A stretch of DNA of 28,614 bases, from the NCBI GenBank assembly GCA_023437485.1, contig JAEZGB010000096.1, positions 1-28,614 on the forward strand. The letters run 5' to 3'. Source of the stretch: Bacteroidota bacterium (GTDB lineage: Bacteria; Bacteroidota; Bacteroidia; Flavobacteriales; Flavobacteriaceae). Of this stretch, positions 15,559 to 23,879 are shown piece by piece. The notes below the pieces were generated by a model. The model saw only the letters and a program-made list of their open reading frames with translations. It had not been told where the DNA came from and did not search any database. Position numbers and translations under genes: made by a program. The first letter of the stretch is position 1. Each line of letters opens with the position of its first letter.

Positions 15559-18500
15559 TTATCGTATCGCAATCTTGCGGCTGATTTCGCCTTTTGATGT
15601 TTTTATCCTGACGATGTAGGTACCGGTGCTCACCTGGTTTAGCGGCATGACGATAAGTTCTTCGGTACCACTAACCACGTGGCTCGCAAGTTGTTGCCCA
15701 AGAAGGGTATACAGGGTCACCGCTTCAAGGGTTGCGTCGGCGATTGAACTTTTGATGGTCAGCTCGGAAGAATCTTCATTTACTACCAGCGCGATCCCGT
15801 CTTCCCAGGAATATGCCTCGGTATTCAATTGTGTTTCCTGGATGAAGCGCAAGGAAAAACGCCCGTGGTGCGTGCCTGCGGGAAGTTCAACTTCAAAATT
15901 GCCCTGATTAAGGTCGTGGTACAGTCCGGTATCACTGTCGTGAATATAAACTTGCTGCCCGTCAAAATTTTCCAACCCGTCAAGGTTGAACTTCACGGTT
16001 CCGGCAACAACGGTTTTCACGCCAAGCGGAAAGATCATTTGCTCATTAAAGTAGCCTTCGCCACGGATATTGAGTTTGTTGGACCCCATCAAAAAGTACA
16101 TGTCATTTGGCTGGGTGTCAATATGGATGGCGTCATATCCGGGATCAATGGCCGCCGTGGCAAACTCATCCATAAAACCGATCAGGACCTGGCGGTGATA
16201 GTTATTGGGCGATACAAACCCAATCCTGATGCGGGCAAAGGTATCGTCTTGGTAAACATCTTCATGGTTGTTGAACGGCGAGTCGGCAAGGGCATGGCCA
16301 CCGCGGAACATGATGCTGGAACCGGCATTGTCCTCGCGGATAAAGGCACGTTGCGCATTGTTAAAAGTCACGGTTCCTCCGGTGCTGCTACCGGTTACAA
16401 AAAAGCCTTGGCCAACGGGGATAAACCGTCCCGGTACGCGGTCGCTTGAACCCAGCCCGCTCACCTCGGCCGGCGATACCGGAGGGGTTCCGCCCACCAG
16501 CGTCCTTACGGCATATCCGCCCTGATAATCCTGCAAATTATGGGTGTTGTTGGTTGAGAAGTGCTCCCAGAAATAAAGTGTCCCTGTTGTGCTGGCAGCA
16601 TTTTGGACAATAAAGGCATTGGCGTCAAGTGCCGAAGCATAAGGATTTCCGCACAGGTTCAAATTGTTTGCGGCCACCGTGGTGGTAATGGTTCCATTGT
16701 TGGGCTTGCCCACAAAAACATAGTTCTGGTTCGGGGTCGATGCGTTGCTTCCCTTGAGGGTAAAGCCCTGGCCGGCCAATAGCGTTCCCGTCGGCCCAAC
16801 CGAAGCCCAGTTTGCATAGCTGTTGTTTACGTTCTGGAATTTAAAGATCCAGTAACCGCTCAGCGTTACGGGGCTGGTCGGCGAGCCGTTCAAACCGGTG
16901 GTCCAGGTGATATTTTGCGGATTTGCGGGATTCGTACCGTCTTTAAAAACCCCGGCAACGGTATAGTTGTTATTGTTTGTAGTGGCATTGATGGCACCAA
17001 CGGGCGATGACCAGTAATTATAGTTCCATCGGTTTGAAGTACCCTGTTGGTCGCGCTCGATATGCCCTGAACTCGTCGGGTCCAGGTCGCTGGCGGCTTC
17101 CTGCACCAGCTGCGAGCGGCCCTGAAGGTCCATTTTTCCGTCCAATTTCAGGTACCAGCTGTTGCGCATGCCCGCATCATTGTTCACGGTCACGGTCACG
17201 CCCGGCGCCACAATAAGGCCAAGGTCTTTGTGATTATAGCCAAATTCCATGTCGTGATTGAGCTTTAGGATTGACCAGTCATAGGTGTGGACATCCATTC
17301 CGTTCACATAATTATTCTGGCTGACTGCCTGGTCAAGAGGTGCCGCGATGGTAGTCTCAAAGGGCATCGGTGCAAGTTGCCGGCGAAGGTTTTTTACATT
17401 GTAGATGCGCGCCAGTGATGTAGATGGCCCCTGATCGATTGCCGTGGTGATATAGTTATCAATCACATCGCCGCGGTAGGCGTCCATTCGGTAATACCCG
17501 ATGAGGTTGGCCCATAGGGACCCCTCAATATCTTTGGGGATTACCTCTCCCCGGATAGCTGCCCCGCTTTGGCGGATTTCCTGGTAAACCATCTTTTGCA
17601 ACTGATCTTCAGTCAGCGCGGTATTAAAAATCCTTACCTCATCAATCGAGCCCTTAAAATACTCGTTTGAGGTATTTCCATTGCGGCCCATCGAGAATTT
17701 GGTGGTGCTGGCCTGCAACGCGCCGGCCAGAGTCCCGCTGTTGGAGGTATTTTCAATTTTTCCATTGACAAAAAGTGTCAGTTTTGCGCCTGCCGAAGCA
17801 CCGTCATATACGGCCGCCACGTGATACCACCTGTTGGGGACCAGGTCAGCGGTGTAAGTGACCGACACACCTTTGGCCGATGCCAAAAGCTTGAATCCGC
17901 CCGAAGCCGTTACCTTCAAATTGAAGTTTTCCTGGCCCATGATAAAACCTGTCGCGTTGAACCCGGGGTCAAGCTTTATCCAGCCCATCAGCGTTGCACG
18001 GGCCAATCCGCCAAGCAGCTGGGTGGCTTCGGCGTAATCATTCCGACCGTCAAAATCGAGGAACAATTTGGTGTTCAAATGCCTGGGCGAGCCGATTGAC
18101 GAAGTCGCAGAGTCAAAAGCATCGACAATTCCATCTTTGTCCACATCAGTTGTGCCGTTTATTTTACCGTCGTTGTTGGTGTCCAGGTGTGCGTATAGCG
18201 TCCCGGCAATGTCAAATATGCCGTCGTTGTTTGAATCTGTTTCACGGTAGTCTGAAATGCCATCAAAGTCGGCATCTTCCGCAGCGGGCCTTACAAGTGT
18301 GCCGTAGCCAACAAAATTGTCGTAAATGTTAAGGATTCCGTCTTTATCGGTATCGATCCCGTCGCCAAGCCCGTCGCCGTCAATGTCGCCGTCGCCGTTC
18401 AAAAGGCCGGCCTCATCCACGTCAAAAAGCGTATCATTGTCTGAATCCAGATCAAGGTAATCAGGGACCTGGTCGTTGTCGGTATCGCGAAGCGCGTGGG

Positions 18501-21500
18501 TTCCCGCGGCAATCAGCGCGTCGATATGATCGTGCAAACCGTTGAGGTTCTGGTCCTGCCAAACCGAAGGCTGAAGGTCCATATAGGCTTTTCCGCCGCT
18601 CAGGCTGTAAAATCCGGCCTCCTCAATATCCGGGATCCCGTCATTATCAGAGTCCAGGTCATAGATATCGGCAACCCCGTCGTTGTCGCGGTCACAATAC
18701 TGTTGCTTGATCACAATGTCATCCAAAGCAAGGTCATTGCCGTTCCCGCCCGTGGCGTTGTTCCTGAATCTAATCACGAACGCGCTGTTATTGCCCAGGT
18801 TAACTGATGTTGTAAACTGCCTCCACTGAGAAATTGCGCATGAATTATCGGTCGTCGAAGTGCCGCAACGCCCAAGGTCCCCGGTGTTGAAGGTAGAGAT
18901 CAGGTTGTTTGACATATCAAAAAATTCAACGGTGATGTTAGGCTTGATGGTCCCGTTGTACGCCGCCTGGCTCATGATGTTAAGTGCCCAAAAGCTGTAG
19001 GTGATGGGAACATTTGGAATAACGCCGTAAATGGTGGTTTCATAAAATACCTGCGGGGTGTACGAGGCATTGAAAATCGCCATCCGTCCGTTTGTATCGC
19101 CCTCAGTATGGTCTTGTGCCGCGGTCCAGTTGGTCGATGACCATGTTGCGGTATTGGTCGCGTTTCCTGACGGCGCGCTGATGTTGTAGTACACCGTATA
19201 TTCCCCGTCGTTAAGGCTCCAGTCGCTCTGCATATCGCAGGACGCGGTGTTGGCGCCCACGATGCCATCTTCATAACAATAAGTGGTCACGGCTCCGGGA
19301 ATGTTCACATTGATGGTCCCGCGCGTGGTACCGGTACCAAAAGTTTCGTTTAGGAAGGTGTGCTCCACCGAGGTGCCAAAAGGCGATGAGCCGCAGCTGT
19401 CCTGCTCGTGTACATCAAGGATTCCGTCGTTGTCATCGTCAATGTCGATATTGTCACTTACCCCGTCGCCGTCGGTATCGGGATAGGTCCGGACCCCCAG
19501 CCCCGCAAGGGCAAAAGTGTACGGATTTTCATTGCTGTCATCATTGACAATTGAAATTATGGCACTTTTATTACCAATGGTCAAGGGCGCGAACCTCACC
19601 TGGAAGGTTGTGTTGCCTCCCTGCGGCACTGAAGAGGCCGGTGCTGAATACACTGAAAAATACGCGGCGTCCGGCCCTGAAAAGGACACGGTGTCAATGT
19701 TCAACGCGCCTACTCCGGTATTGTGGATGGTATAGGTCACCAAAGTACTTCCGTTCTCGATGGAAACGGTTCCAAAATTAGTATTGTCGGCCAGTGACGG
19801 GGTAGAATCGCCTGAAACGATTGACACGCCGTTGCCGGTAAGATTTATTTCAGGCTGTGTCCCGGTGCCGGTGATCGCAAAATTATAAGGGCTTTCATTG
19901 CTGTCATTGTTGGGAATATTGACAACCGCATTGCGTGCGCCAGTATTGCTGGGATCAAAGGTAATTTGGAACGTGGTACTGCCATTTACCGGAATCTGCG
20001 AAGCCGGTTGCTGTGTCACCGTGAAATCAGATGCGTGCGTTCCGGTAAGGGTGATTGTGCCGATTGACAGTGGGAATGTGGCCGAACCGGCGTTGCTGAT
20101 GGTAAAAGTGCGGGTTACTGAACCTGATGCAGCGCTCACCGACCCAAAGTTTGTACCGTCGTTCAAGGCGGGGGTCGTGTCGCCGTCATTGATGCCCAGC
20201 CCGTTGCCCGAAACCACGATTTCAGGATCGGCACCCACTCCGCTGATGGTAAAAGAGTAGGGGTTCTCATTGCCGTCATTGTTGGCAAAGGTTACAACGG
20301 CCGTATGCGTCCCGATTGTCGATGGGTTAAAAGTAATGGTGAAATTTGTCGAACTTCCTGCCGCAACCGATGCCGCCGGAGCTGTCGTTACGCTAAATTG
20401 TCCGGCACCGGTTCCCGAAAGGATTATGCTTCCTACCGTAAGCGGGGTGGTTGCCGGTGCCACGTTTTGGATGGTAAAAGTGCGCGAGATGGTTCCCGAA
20501 TGGATGTCGGTTGGACCAAATGCTGTGTGGTCAGTGGCCGATGGGGTAGTATCGCCATCAATAATGGTTACGCCGTTGCCGGTTACGTTTACCTCGGCAT
20601 TGGAACCGGTTCCACGGATTGAGAAATTAAAGTTGGCCTCATCATAATCATTGCTGCCGATATTGATCACAGCATTGCGGATGCCTGCCGCCGACGGATT
20701 GAACGCGACGGTTATGGAGGCCTGAGATCCCGCCGCGACCGTTGCGGGGATAACTGAAGTTACCTGAAAATCAGCCGCGTGAGTACCTGTGATGGTAATA
20801 TCGCTGATATTTAACACGGCGCTTCCGGTGTTGTGGATGGTGAAAGTTGATGAGCCGATTCCCGTGTTCAGGTCATGGGCGCCGAAATCAGTACCGTCGG
20901 CCGTGGTGGGTGAACTGTCGTTATCGACAATGTTCACTCCGTTTCCGGACACTGCAATTTCAGGAACCGTCCAGCTCACAATGACCCTTCCGTTGGCTCC
21001 ATTTCCTCCATTCTTGCTTGAACCGCTCGATTTGCGCGCTCCGGAACCGCCACCGCCGGGAACTGATCCGCTTGCGCCGCCAGTATTGGACAAGGTCCCA
21101 TTGGCACCATCGCCACCGCCGGCCGGAGCCGATCCACCCCATGGTGCGCTTCCGTTATTTCCATTGGCTGAATACCCCGCCGATGATCCACCGCCGCCAC
21201 TGTAAAAGAAACTTGCGCCGGATCCATTTCCGCCCGAGTAAGTGATATCACCCACGCACTGCGAATCCTGGCCGCCCTGAGCTCCGTTTGAACTGTTTGA
21301 AGATGCCGAAGCACCCCCCTTGGCGACCACCAACGATGATCCAAAGGTGCTGTCGCCCCCGGGAGCCGAGTTGGAACTGCTTCCGTTTCCGACAATGATA
21401 CTGTACGTTTGGTTCGGTGTTACAGCCAGGGTGCGTTGGGCAAAGGCTCCACCGCCTCCGCCACCCCCGGGCATATTGAGCGACACTGAACTGCCGCGGC

Positions 21501-21669
21501 CACCGCCACCCCACGCCTGAACGGTGATGCTGGTGACTCCCGCAGGAACGGTAAAAGTTCCGCTTGAATTGAATGTCTGTGACTGGGAATATCCCGCAGT
21601 CCACAAAAGCAGTCCAAACAATAAACAGGATGCCTTCTTCAATGAAGTAATTTTTTCCATAACCCTCAT
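15559..21669 (-). CDS. Very large T9SS-secreted multidomain surface protein
   Basis: 2036 residues (2033 if the ATG at 21660 is used). Order: signal peptide (about 1-30, CLLFGLLLWTAGYSQ); glycine-rich region (50-230, with GGGG runs); four choice-of-anchor-D-like immunoglobulin repeats (about 236-725); a thrombospondin type 3 calcium-binding segment (about 729-755, DTDGDGVSDNIDIDDDNDG); a possible jelly-roll carbohydrate-binding domain (about 770-985, two Cys near its start); a long block of further type 3 repeats (about 990-1190); a LamG/concanavalin-like domain (about 1200-1360, beginning LFLDFDGRNDYAEA); an unassigned 600-residue region; and a C-terminal type A sorting domain (about 1955-2036, ending YIVRIKTSKGEISRKIAIR). 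It should cross the outer membrane by T9SS and be surface-attached or released. Likely an adhesin or matrix protein; ligand unknown. Monocistronic, with its own promoter and terminator. Confidence 0.92.
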   Translation of the reverse strand: MRVMEKITSLKKASCLLFGLLLWTAGYSQSQTFNSSGTFTVPAGVTSITVQAWGGGGRGSSVSLNMPGGGGGGGAFAQRTLAVTPNQTYSIIVGNGSSSNSAPGGDSTFGSSLVVAKGGASASSNSSNGAQGGQDSQCVGDITYSGGNGSGASFFYSGGGGSSAGYSANGNNGSAPWGGSAPAGGGDGANGTLSNTGGASGSVPGGGGSGARKSSGSSKNGGNGANGRVIVSWTVPEIAVSGNGVNIVDNDSSPTTADGTDFGAHDLNTGIGSSTFTIHNTGSAVLNISDITITGTHAADFQVTSVIPATVAAGSQASITVAFNPSAAGIRNAVINIGSNDYDEANFNFSIRGTGSNAEVNVTGNGVTIIDGDTTPSATDHTAFGPTDIHSGTISRTFTIQNVAPATTPLTVGSIILSGTGAGQFSVTTAPAASVAAGSSTNFTITFNPSTIGTHTAVVTFANNDGNENPYSFTISGVGADPEIVVSGNGLGINDGDTTPALNDGTNFGSVSAASGSVTRTFTISNAGSATFPLSIGTITLTGTHASDFTVTQQPASQIPVNGSTTFQITFDPSNTGARNAVVNIPNNDSNESPYNFAITGTGTQPEINLTGNGVSIVSGDSTPSLADNTNFGTVSIENGSTLVTYTIHNTGVGALNIDTVSFSGPDAAYFSVYSAPASSVPQGGNTTFQVRFAPLTIGNKSAIISIVNDDSNENPYTFALAGLGVRTYPDTDGDGVSDNIDIDDDNDGILDVHEQDSCGSSPFGTSVEHTFLNETFGTGTTRGTINVNIPGAVTTYCYEDGIVGANTASCDMQSDWSLNDGEYTVYYNISAPSGNATNTATWSSTNWTAAQDHTEGDTNGRMAIFNASYTPQVFYETTIYGVIPNVPITYSFWALNIMSQAAYNGTIKPNITVEFFDMSNNLISTFNTGDLGRCGTSTTDNSCAISQWRQFTTSVNLGNNSAFVIRFRNNATGGNGNDLALDDIVIKQQYCDRDNDGVADIYDLDSDNDGIPDIEEAGFYSLSGGKAYMDLQPSVWQDQNLNGLHDHIDALIAAGTHALRDTDNDQVPDYLDLDSDNDTLFDVDEAGLLNGDGDIDGDGLGDGIDTDKDGILNIYDNFVGYGTLVRPAAEDADFDGISDYRETDSNNDGIFDIAGTLYAHLDTNNDGKINGTTDVDKDGIVDAFDSATSSIGSPRHLNTKLFLDFDGRNDYAEATQLLGGLARATLMGWIKLDPGFNATGFIMGQENFNLKVTASGGFKLLASAKGVSVTYTADLVPNRWYHVAAVYDGASAGAKLTLFVNGKIENTSNSGTLAGALQASTTKFSMGRNGNTSNEYFKGSIDEVRIFNTALTEDQLQKMVYQEIRQSGAAIRGEVIPKDIEGSLWANLIGYYRMDAYRGDVIDNYITTAIDQGPSTSLARIYNVKNLRRQLAPMPFETTIAAPLDQAVSQNNYVNGMDVHTYDWSILKLNHDMEFGYNHKDLGLIVAPGVTVTVNNDAGMRNSWYLKLDGKMDLQGRSQLVQEAASDLDPTSSGHIERDQQGTSNRWNYNYWSSPVGAINATTNNNNYTVAGVFKDGTNPANPQNITWTTGLNGSPTSPVTLSGYWIFKFQNVNNSYANWASVGPTGTLLAGQGFTLKGSNASTPNQNYVFVGKPNNGTITTTVAANNLNLCGNPYASALDANAFIVQNAASTTGTLYFWEHFSTNNTHNLQDYQGGYAVRTLVGGTPPVSPAEVSGLGSSDRVPGRFIPVGQGFFVTGSSTGGTVTFNNAQRAFIREDNAGSSIMFRGGHALADSPFNNHEDVYQDDTFARIRIGFVSPNNYHRQVLIGFMDEFATAAIDPGYDAIHIDTQPNDMYFLMGSNKLNIRGEGYFNEQMIFPLGVKTVVAGTVKFNLDGLENFDGQQVYIHDSDTGLYHDLNQGNFEVELPAGTHHGRFSLRFIQETQLNTEAYSWEDGIALVVNEDSSELTIKSSIADATLEAVTLYTLLGQQLASHVVSGTEELIVMPLNQVSTGTYIVRIKTSKGEISRKIAIR
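19495..20964 (-). repeat. Four tandem choice-of-anchor-D-like repeats within the T9SS protein
   Basis: Each unit is about 122-125 residues (about 370 bases) and starts with a block of the form (E)I/V-x-(V/L)-(S/T)-GNG(V/L)xIxxxD. Starts are at residues about 236, 358, 481 and 606. Within units, FxxxDxxxG, TFTIxN, TGTxAxxFxV and FNPSxxGxxxAxVxIxxND recur, and the NDxNExPYxFxIxGxG end is nearly constant. The copies are diverged enough to be protein repeats, not recent DNA duplications. Confidence 0.85.
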
Positions 21670-21696
21670 TTTTTGATATGGTTGTTTTTTGCCCCC

Positions 21697-21745
21697 AAAA
21701 AACTGTCAAAGGAGATCGGGATAGCCCCTTTCAATACTTTGACAG
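21697..21745 (-). promoter_or_regulatory. Hairpin with T run in the 5' leader of the T9SS gene
   Basis: On the - strand, CTGTCAAAG (21745-21737) pairs perfectly with CTTTGACAG (21711-21703) around a 25-base interior that contains a GGG-CTAT-CCC mini stem, and TTTTTT follows (21702-21697). It looks like an intrinsic terminator or a 5' stabilising stem, placed between the predicted transcription start and the start codon. Confidence 0.7.
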
Positions 21746-21747
21746 GC

Positions 21748-21778
21748 CAAATGTAGATTCTGAAATCAAAAAAACAAA
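21748..21778 (-). promoter_or_regulatory. Consensus Bacteroidota promoter of the T9SS gene
   Basis: On the - strand, TTTG (21778-21775), a 19-base spacer and TACATTTG (21755-21748) match TTTG-N19-TAnnTTTG exactly. Transcription would start at about 21742, giving a leader of about 70 bases that begins within the hairpin at 21745-21697. Confidence 0.75.
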
Positions 21779-22036
21779 TTTTTTTACCGATAAAATGCAA
21801 AAAACATCGATGAAACGCATAAAATGGCGTATTACGTAAGAATATTTGTACGATAATTTTAGTTTTTTTAGGAAGTTTTTCCGATCTGATAACACGTTGA
21901 AAAACAGTGGATTTGCACCTAAACTTGATTATGTGCAATCAAATTGGGGTACTCTCAAGTGCTGGCAGTCATCTTTAAGGAAGGATTATGGGTTATGTCC
22001 TTATCTATAAGAACTTTATAATAAATGGGCATAATT
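21779..22036. other. AT-rich intergenic stretch, no gene seen
   Basis: Between the promoter of the T9SS gene and the start region of the ferritin-like gene. No convincing short gene. The only structure I see is a small inverted repeat, TTGATT-ATGTGC-AATCAA (21925-21942), a possible operator of unknown meaning. Confidence 0.6.
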
Positions 22037-22064
22037 GTGTAACCGCGCGCAGCCGCATACAATC

Positions 22065-22072
22065 GAAATTTG
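22065..22072 (+). promoter_or_regulatory. Weak candidate -7 element for the ferritin-like gene
   Basis: GAAATTTG (7 of 8 to TAnnTTTG) followed by TAAAAG, as at 23048-23061. An AACCGCGCG block lies upstream at 22041, also found before the gene at 23105, but at a different distance (28 versus 21 bases to TTTG). Confidence 0.35.
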
Positions 22073-22100
22073 TAAAAGTCTAATAAAACAAACCTTCAAT

Positions 22101-22706
22101 ATGAAAGCCACAGCAACTAAATCAAAGAGTTCAACTGCAAAAAAAACGACCGCGAAACGAACAACTTCGAGTGCGCCCAAGAGAATCGTTAAAGCCAAAT
22201 CAACCGCCGCCGAAGGCCTTACAGAGCTTTTTGAGGATCAACTAAAAGATATTTACTGGGCCGAGAAAGCTTTGGTCAAGGCATTGCCAAAGATGGCCAA
22301 GAACGCCGATTCGCCAAATTTGGTCAAAGCAATCGAAGAGCATTTGAAGGTGACCGAAAACCAGGTAGCCAGGGTGGAAGAGATATTTAACCTCATTGGC
22401 AAGAAGGCAACCGCAAAAAAATGCGAAGCCATGGAAGGCCTGATCAAGGAAGGGGAAAGCATCCTTGAAGAAACCGAACCAGGGCCGGTCCGCGACGCCG
22501 GAATCATCGCGGCATCACAGAAGATAGAACATTATGAGATTGCCTCTTATGGTACCATGGCCGCACACGCAAGGACCTTGGGAATGGATGAGGTTTCAGA
22601 ACTTCTTGAGCAGACTTTGGCCGAAGAGAAAGAGGCTGACGTGACGCTTACCGAAGCAGCTTACAACACCATCAATTTTGATGCAGCTGAAGAAGACGAA
22701 AATTAA
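22101..22706 (+). CDS. DUF892 / YciE-type ferritin-like protein with histone-like basic N-terminus
   Basis: 201 residues. The ATG at 22101 begins a basic Lys/Thr/Ser/Ala-rich tail (residues 1-38; KKTTAKRTTSSAPKR in the middle) resembling histone H1-type tails. The rest (about 40-190) is the ferritin-like four-helix bundle of the YciE/DUF892 family: LTELFEDQLKDIYWAEKALV, EEHLKVTENQVARVEEIF, KIEHYEIASYGTMAAHART and a final LAEEKEAD helix, with Glu and His residues in positions suited to a di-metal site. In enterobacteria YciE belongs to the general stress regulon. The C-terminus is acidic. The stop is 10 bases before the next gene, so the two are co-transcribed. Confidence 0.93.
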   Translation: MKATATKSKSSTAKKTTAKRTTSSAPKRIVKAKSTAAEGLTELFEDQLKDIYWAEKALVKALPKMAKNADSPNLVKAIEEHLKVTENQVARVEEIFNLIGKKATAKKCEAMEGLIKEGESILEETEPGPVRDAGIIAASQKIEHYEIASYGTMAAHARTLGMDEVSELLEQTLAEEKEADVTLTEAAYNTINFDAAEEDEN

Positions 22707-22716
22707 TATTGGGATC

Positions 22717-22938
22717 ATGAATTACAACAAGTCCAAAAATCCGAATTATGCAAAACGCTCGGTTCAGCCAATGTCGGCTTTGTTCGATGATCCGGAAGAT
22801 AGCATTGTAGCACTCGGATCACAGGAAGAGGAGGATCTTGAAGATGAAGATGACATACCTGCGCCGGAACCGGACGAGGATGAAGATCGGGAGTCTTATA
22901 AGAATGTCGATCAGGATGGAATGTATTACTTTATTTAA
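22717..22938 (+). CDS. Small highly acidic protein, unknown function
   Basis: 73 residues from the ATG at 22717. A short basic N-terminus (NYNKSKNPNYAKRS) is followed by a run of Glu/Asp between about 31 and 61 (EEEDLEDEDDIPAPEPDEDE) and an aromatic C-terminus YYFI. No domain recognised; probably unstructured. It follows the ferritin-like gene after 10 bases and ends directly in a strong terminator that overlaps its stop codon, which supports it as a real translated gene. Its charge is opposite to that of the basic tail of the neighbouring ferritin-like protein; interaction is only a guess. Confidence 0.7.
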   Translation: MNYNKSKNPNYAKRSVQPMSALFDDPEDSIVALGSQEEEDLEDEDDIPAPEPDEDEDRESYKNVDQDGMYYFI

Positions 22939-22961
22939 GAGGCGAAAGCCTCTTTTTTTTT
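22937..22961 (+). terminator. Intrinsic terminator after the acidic-protein gene
   Basis: AAGAGGC, loop GAAA, GCCTCTT and a long T run. It starts within the stop codon of the upstream gene. Confidence 0.92.
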
Positions 22962-23030
22962 GCAGAGAACCGCACCAAAACGGGCTCATCTTATAATGGT
23001 ATAAGCTAATCTGCTGATTCTGTAAGGCAA

Positions 23031-23056
23031 AACCGCGCGGTAAAAGCCAACTTTGT
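23031..23056 (+). promoter_or_regulatory. Candidate promoter, shared motif copy 1
   Basis: AACCGC, then CAACTTTGT ending at 23056. It matches the element at 23880-23905 at 18 of 26 positions without gaps, sharing AAYCGC and AAAGCCAnCTTTGT. The TTTG has the usual -7 place, but no TTTG lies at -33, so another sigma factor or an activator may be used. Confidence 0.5.
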
Positions 23057-23104
23057 AAAAGCCGGAAGGCACTACAAAACACAAACTTTTAAAACTTGTC
23101 AAAC

Positions 23105-23503
23105 ATGGAAAACAACAATCAGTGGGGCAACAGCTCCAACGAAAACCGGGGCAACCGCGACATGGGCCAGAATCAGAACTGGAATGAAAACAACCAAAAT
23201 GACCCAACAGGAAGGAATTCGGCAAAGTTCAGCCAGGACAATGACGATTTTTCGCGCGAAGAAGACAACATGGACAACCAGCGCAATATGAGTACCGGCT
23301 CCGAATCTGAAAGCTACCAGGGTTCAGAGCGGAACTCAGGCGAATCCATGCACTCATCCGGACGCGATTCATCAATGGGTGAAGATTCATCCATGCACGG
23401 GTCATCACGAGGCGGCCATGAACAGCGTTATGGCCAAACCAATGACGAAGGCCGTTCGCAAAGTACCAATCGGGATGATTCAGGCGATACCTGGAGCCGA
23501 TAA
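23105..23503 (+). CDS. Hydrophilin-like disordered protein, no Leu/Ile/Val/Cys
   Basis: 132 residues from the ATG at 23105. The composition is extreme: Asn, Ser, Gly, Asp, Glu, Gln and Arg dominate, and I find no Leu, Ile, Val or Cys at all. The N-terminal third is Asn/Gln-rich (ENNNQWGNSSNENRGNRDMG); the rest is Ser/Gly-rich with repeated SSGRDSSMGEDSSMHGSS. No signal peptide or membrane segment. It should be intrinsically disordered, like hydrophilins that accumulate under osmotic or desiccation stress; that role is inference. A candidate promoter upstream and a strong terminator downstream frame it as a single-gene unit, which supports that it is real. Confidence 0.8.
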   Translation: MENNNQWGNSSNENRGNRDMGQNQNWNENNQNDPTGRNSAKFSQDNDDFSREEDNMDNQRNMSTGSESESYQGSERNSGESMHSSGRDSSMGEDSSMHGSSRGGHEQRYGQTNDEGRSQSTNRDDSGDTWSR

Positions 23504-23525
23504 TTGCCGGTAAACTGAAAATGCC

Positions 23526-23564
23526 AAATGGGGCAATAATCAAGTTTATTGTCCCATTTTTTTT
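23526..23564 (+). terminator. Strong intrinsic terminator after the hydrophilin-like gene
   Basis: A 14-bp stem (AAATGGGGCAATAA with TTATTGTCCCATTT, one G-T pair), a 6-base loop and a run of eight T. Confidence 0.93.
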
Positions 23565-23590
23565 GATTAAACCCTTAAATCCAACATAAA

Positions 23591-23839
23591 ATGACAAACA
23601 AACAAAAAGTAGCAGGAGTTGCCGCGGGAGCCGCGATCCTGTCAGCCGCTTATTATCTATCAAAGAACAACCGTCTAAATTGGAAAGGCGTACGCGATAC
23701 AGCCGGTGAGATCATTGACGGGCTTAAACATAAATTCGGATCAGCCGAAACCAACGGCATCGCCGATCACGGAGGTACCCGCCTGGCTAAATCGGCACAA
23801 CGCCGCGCAAGCCAAAACATCTCACGTGGCGAGGCGTAG
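23591..23839 (+). CDS. Small membrane-anchored basic protein, unknown
   Basis: 82 residues. A Gly/Ala-rich membrane helix at about 7-24 (VAGVAAGAAILSAAYYL) is followed by a basic, amphipathic soluble part (about 25-82) with KGVRDTAGEIIDGLKHKFGS. The layout is like a short YtxH protein, but the usual YtxH motif (APxxGxETR) is absent. It sits between the terminators at 23526-23564 and 23920-23982 and may have its own promoter in the 26-base gap before it, though none is evident. Membership of the same stress locus is the only functional hint. Confidence 0.7.
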   Translation: MTNKQKVAGVAAGAAILSAAYYLSKNNRLNWKGVRDTAGEIIDGLKHKFGSAETNGIADHGGTRLAKSAQRRASQNISRGEA

Positions 23840-23879
23840 TGTAAATGTTATAACAAATCTGTAAATTTATATAACAAGA

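Noticed and set aside
15829..16449. 206-residue open frame on the + strand inside the T9SS gene
   Set aside because: It lies antisense to a region with clear domain content and has no recognisable motif. Long antisense frames arise here from codon bias of the repetitive gene; the same holds for the other + strand frames between 16260 and 21520.
21925..21942. Small terminator or sRNA from TTGATT-ATGTGC-AATCAA
   Set aside because: Only 6 bp of A/T-rich pairing and no T run; kept only as a possible operator note.
23229..23663. 144-residue frame on the - strand over the hydrophilin-like gene
   Set aside because: It runs across a strong terminator and two genes of the other strand, and its protein has no sensible composition or motif.
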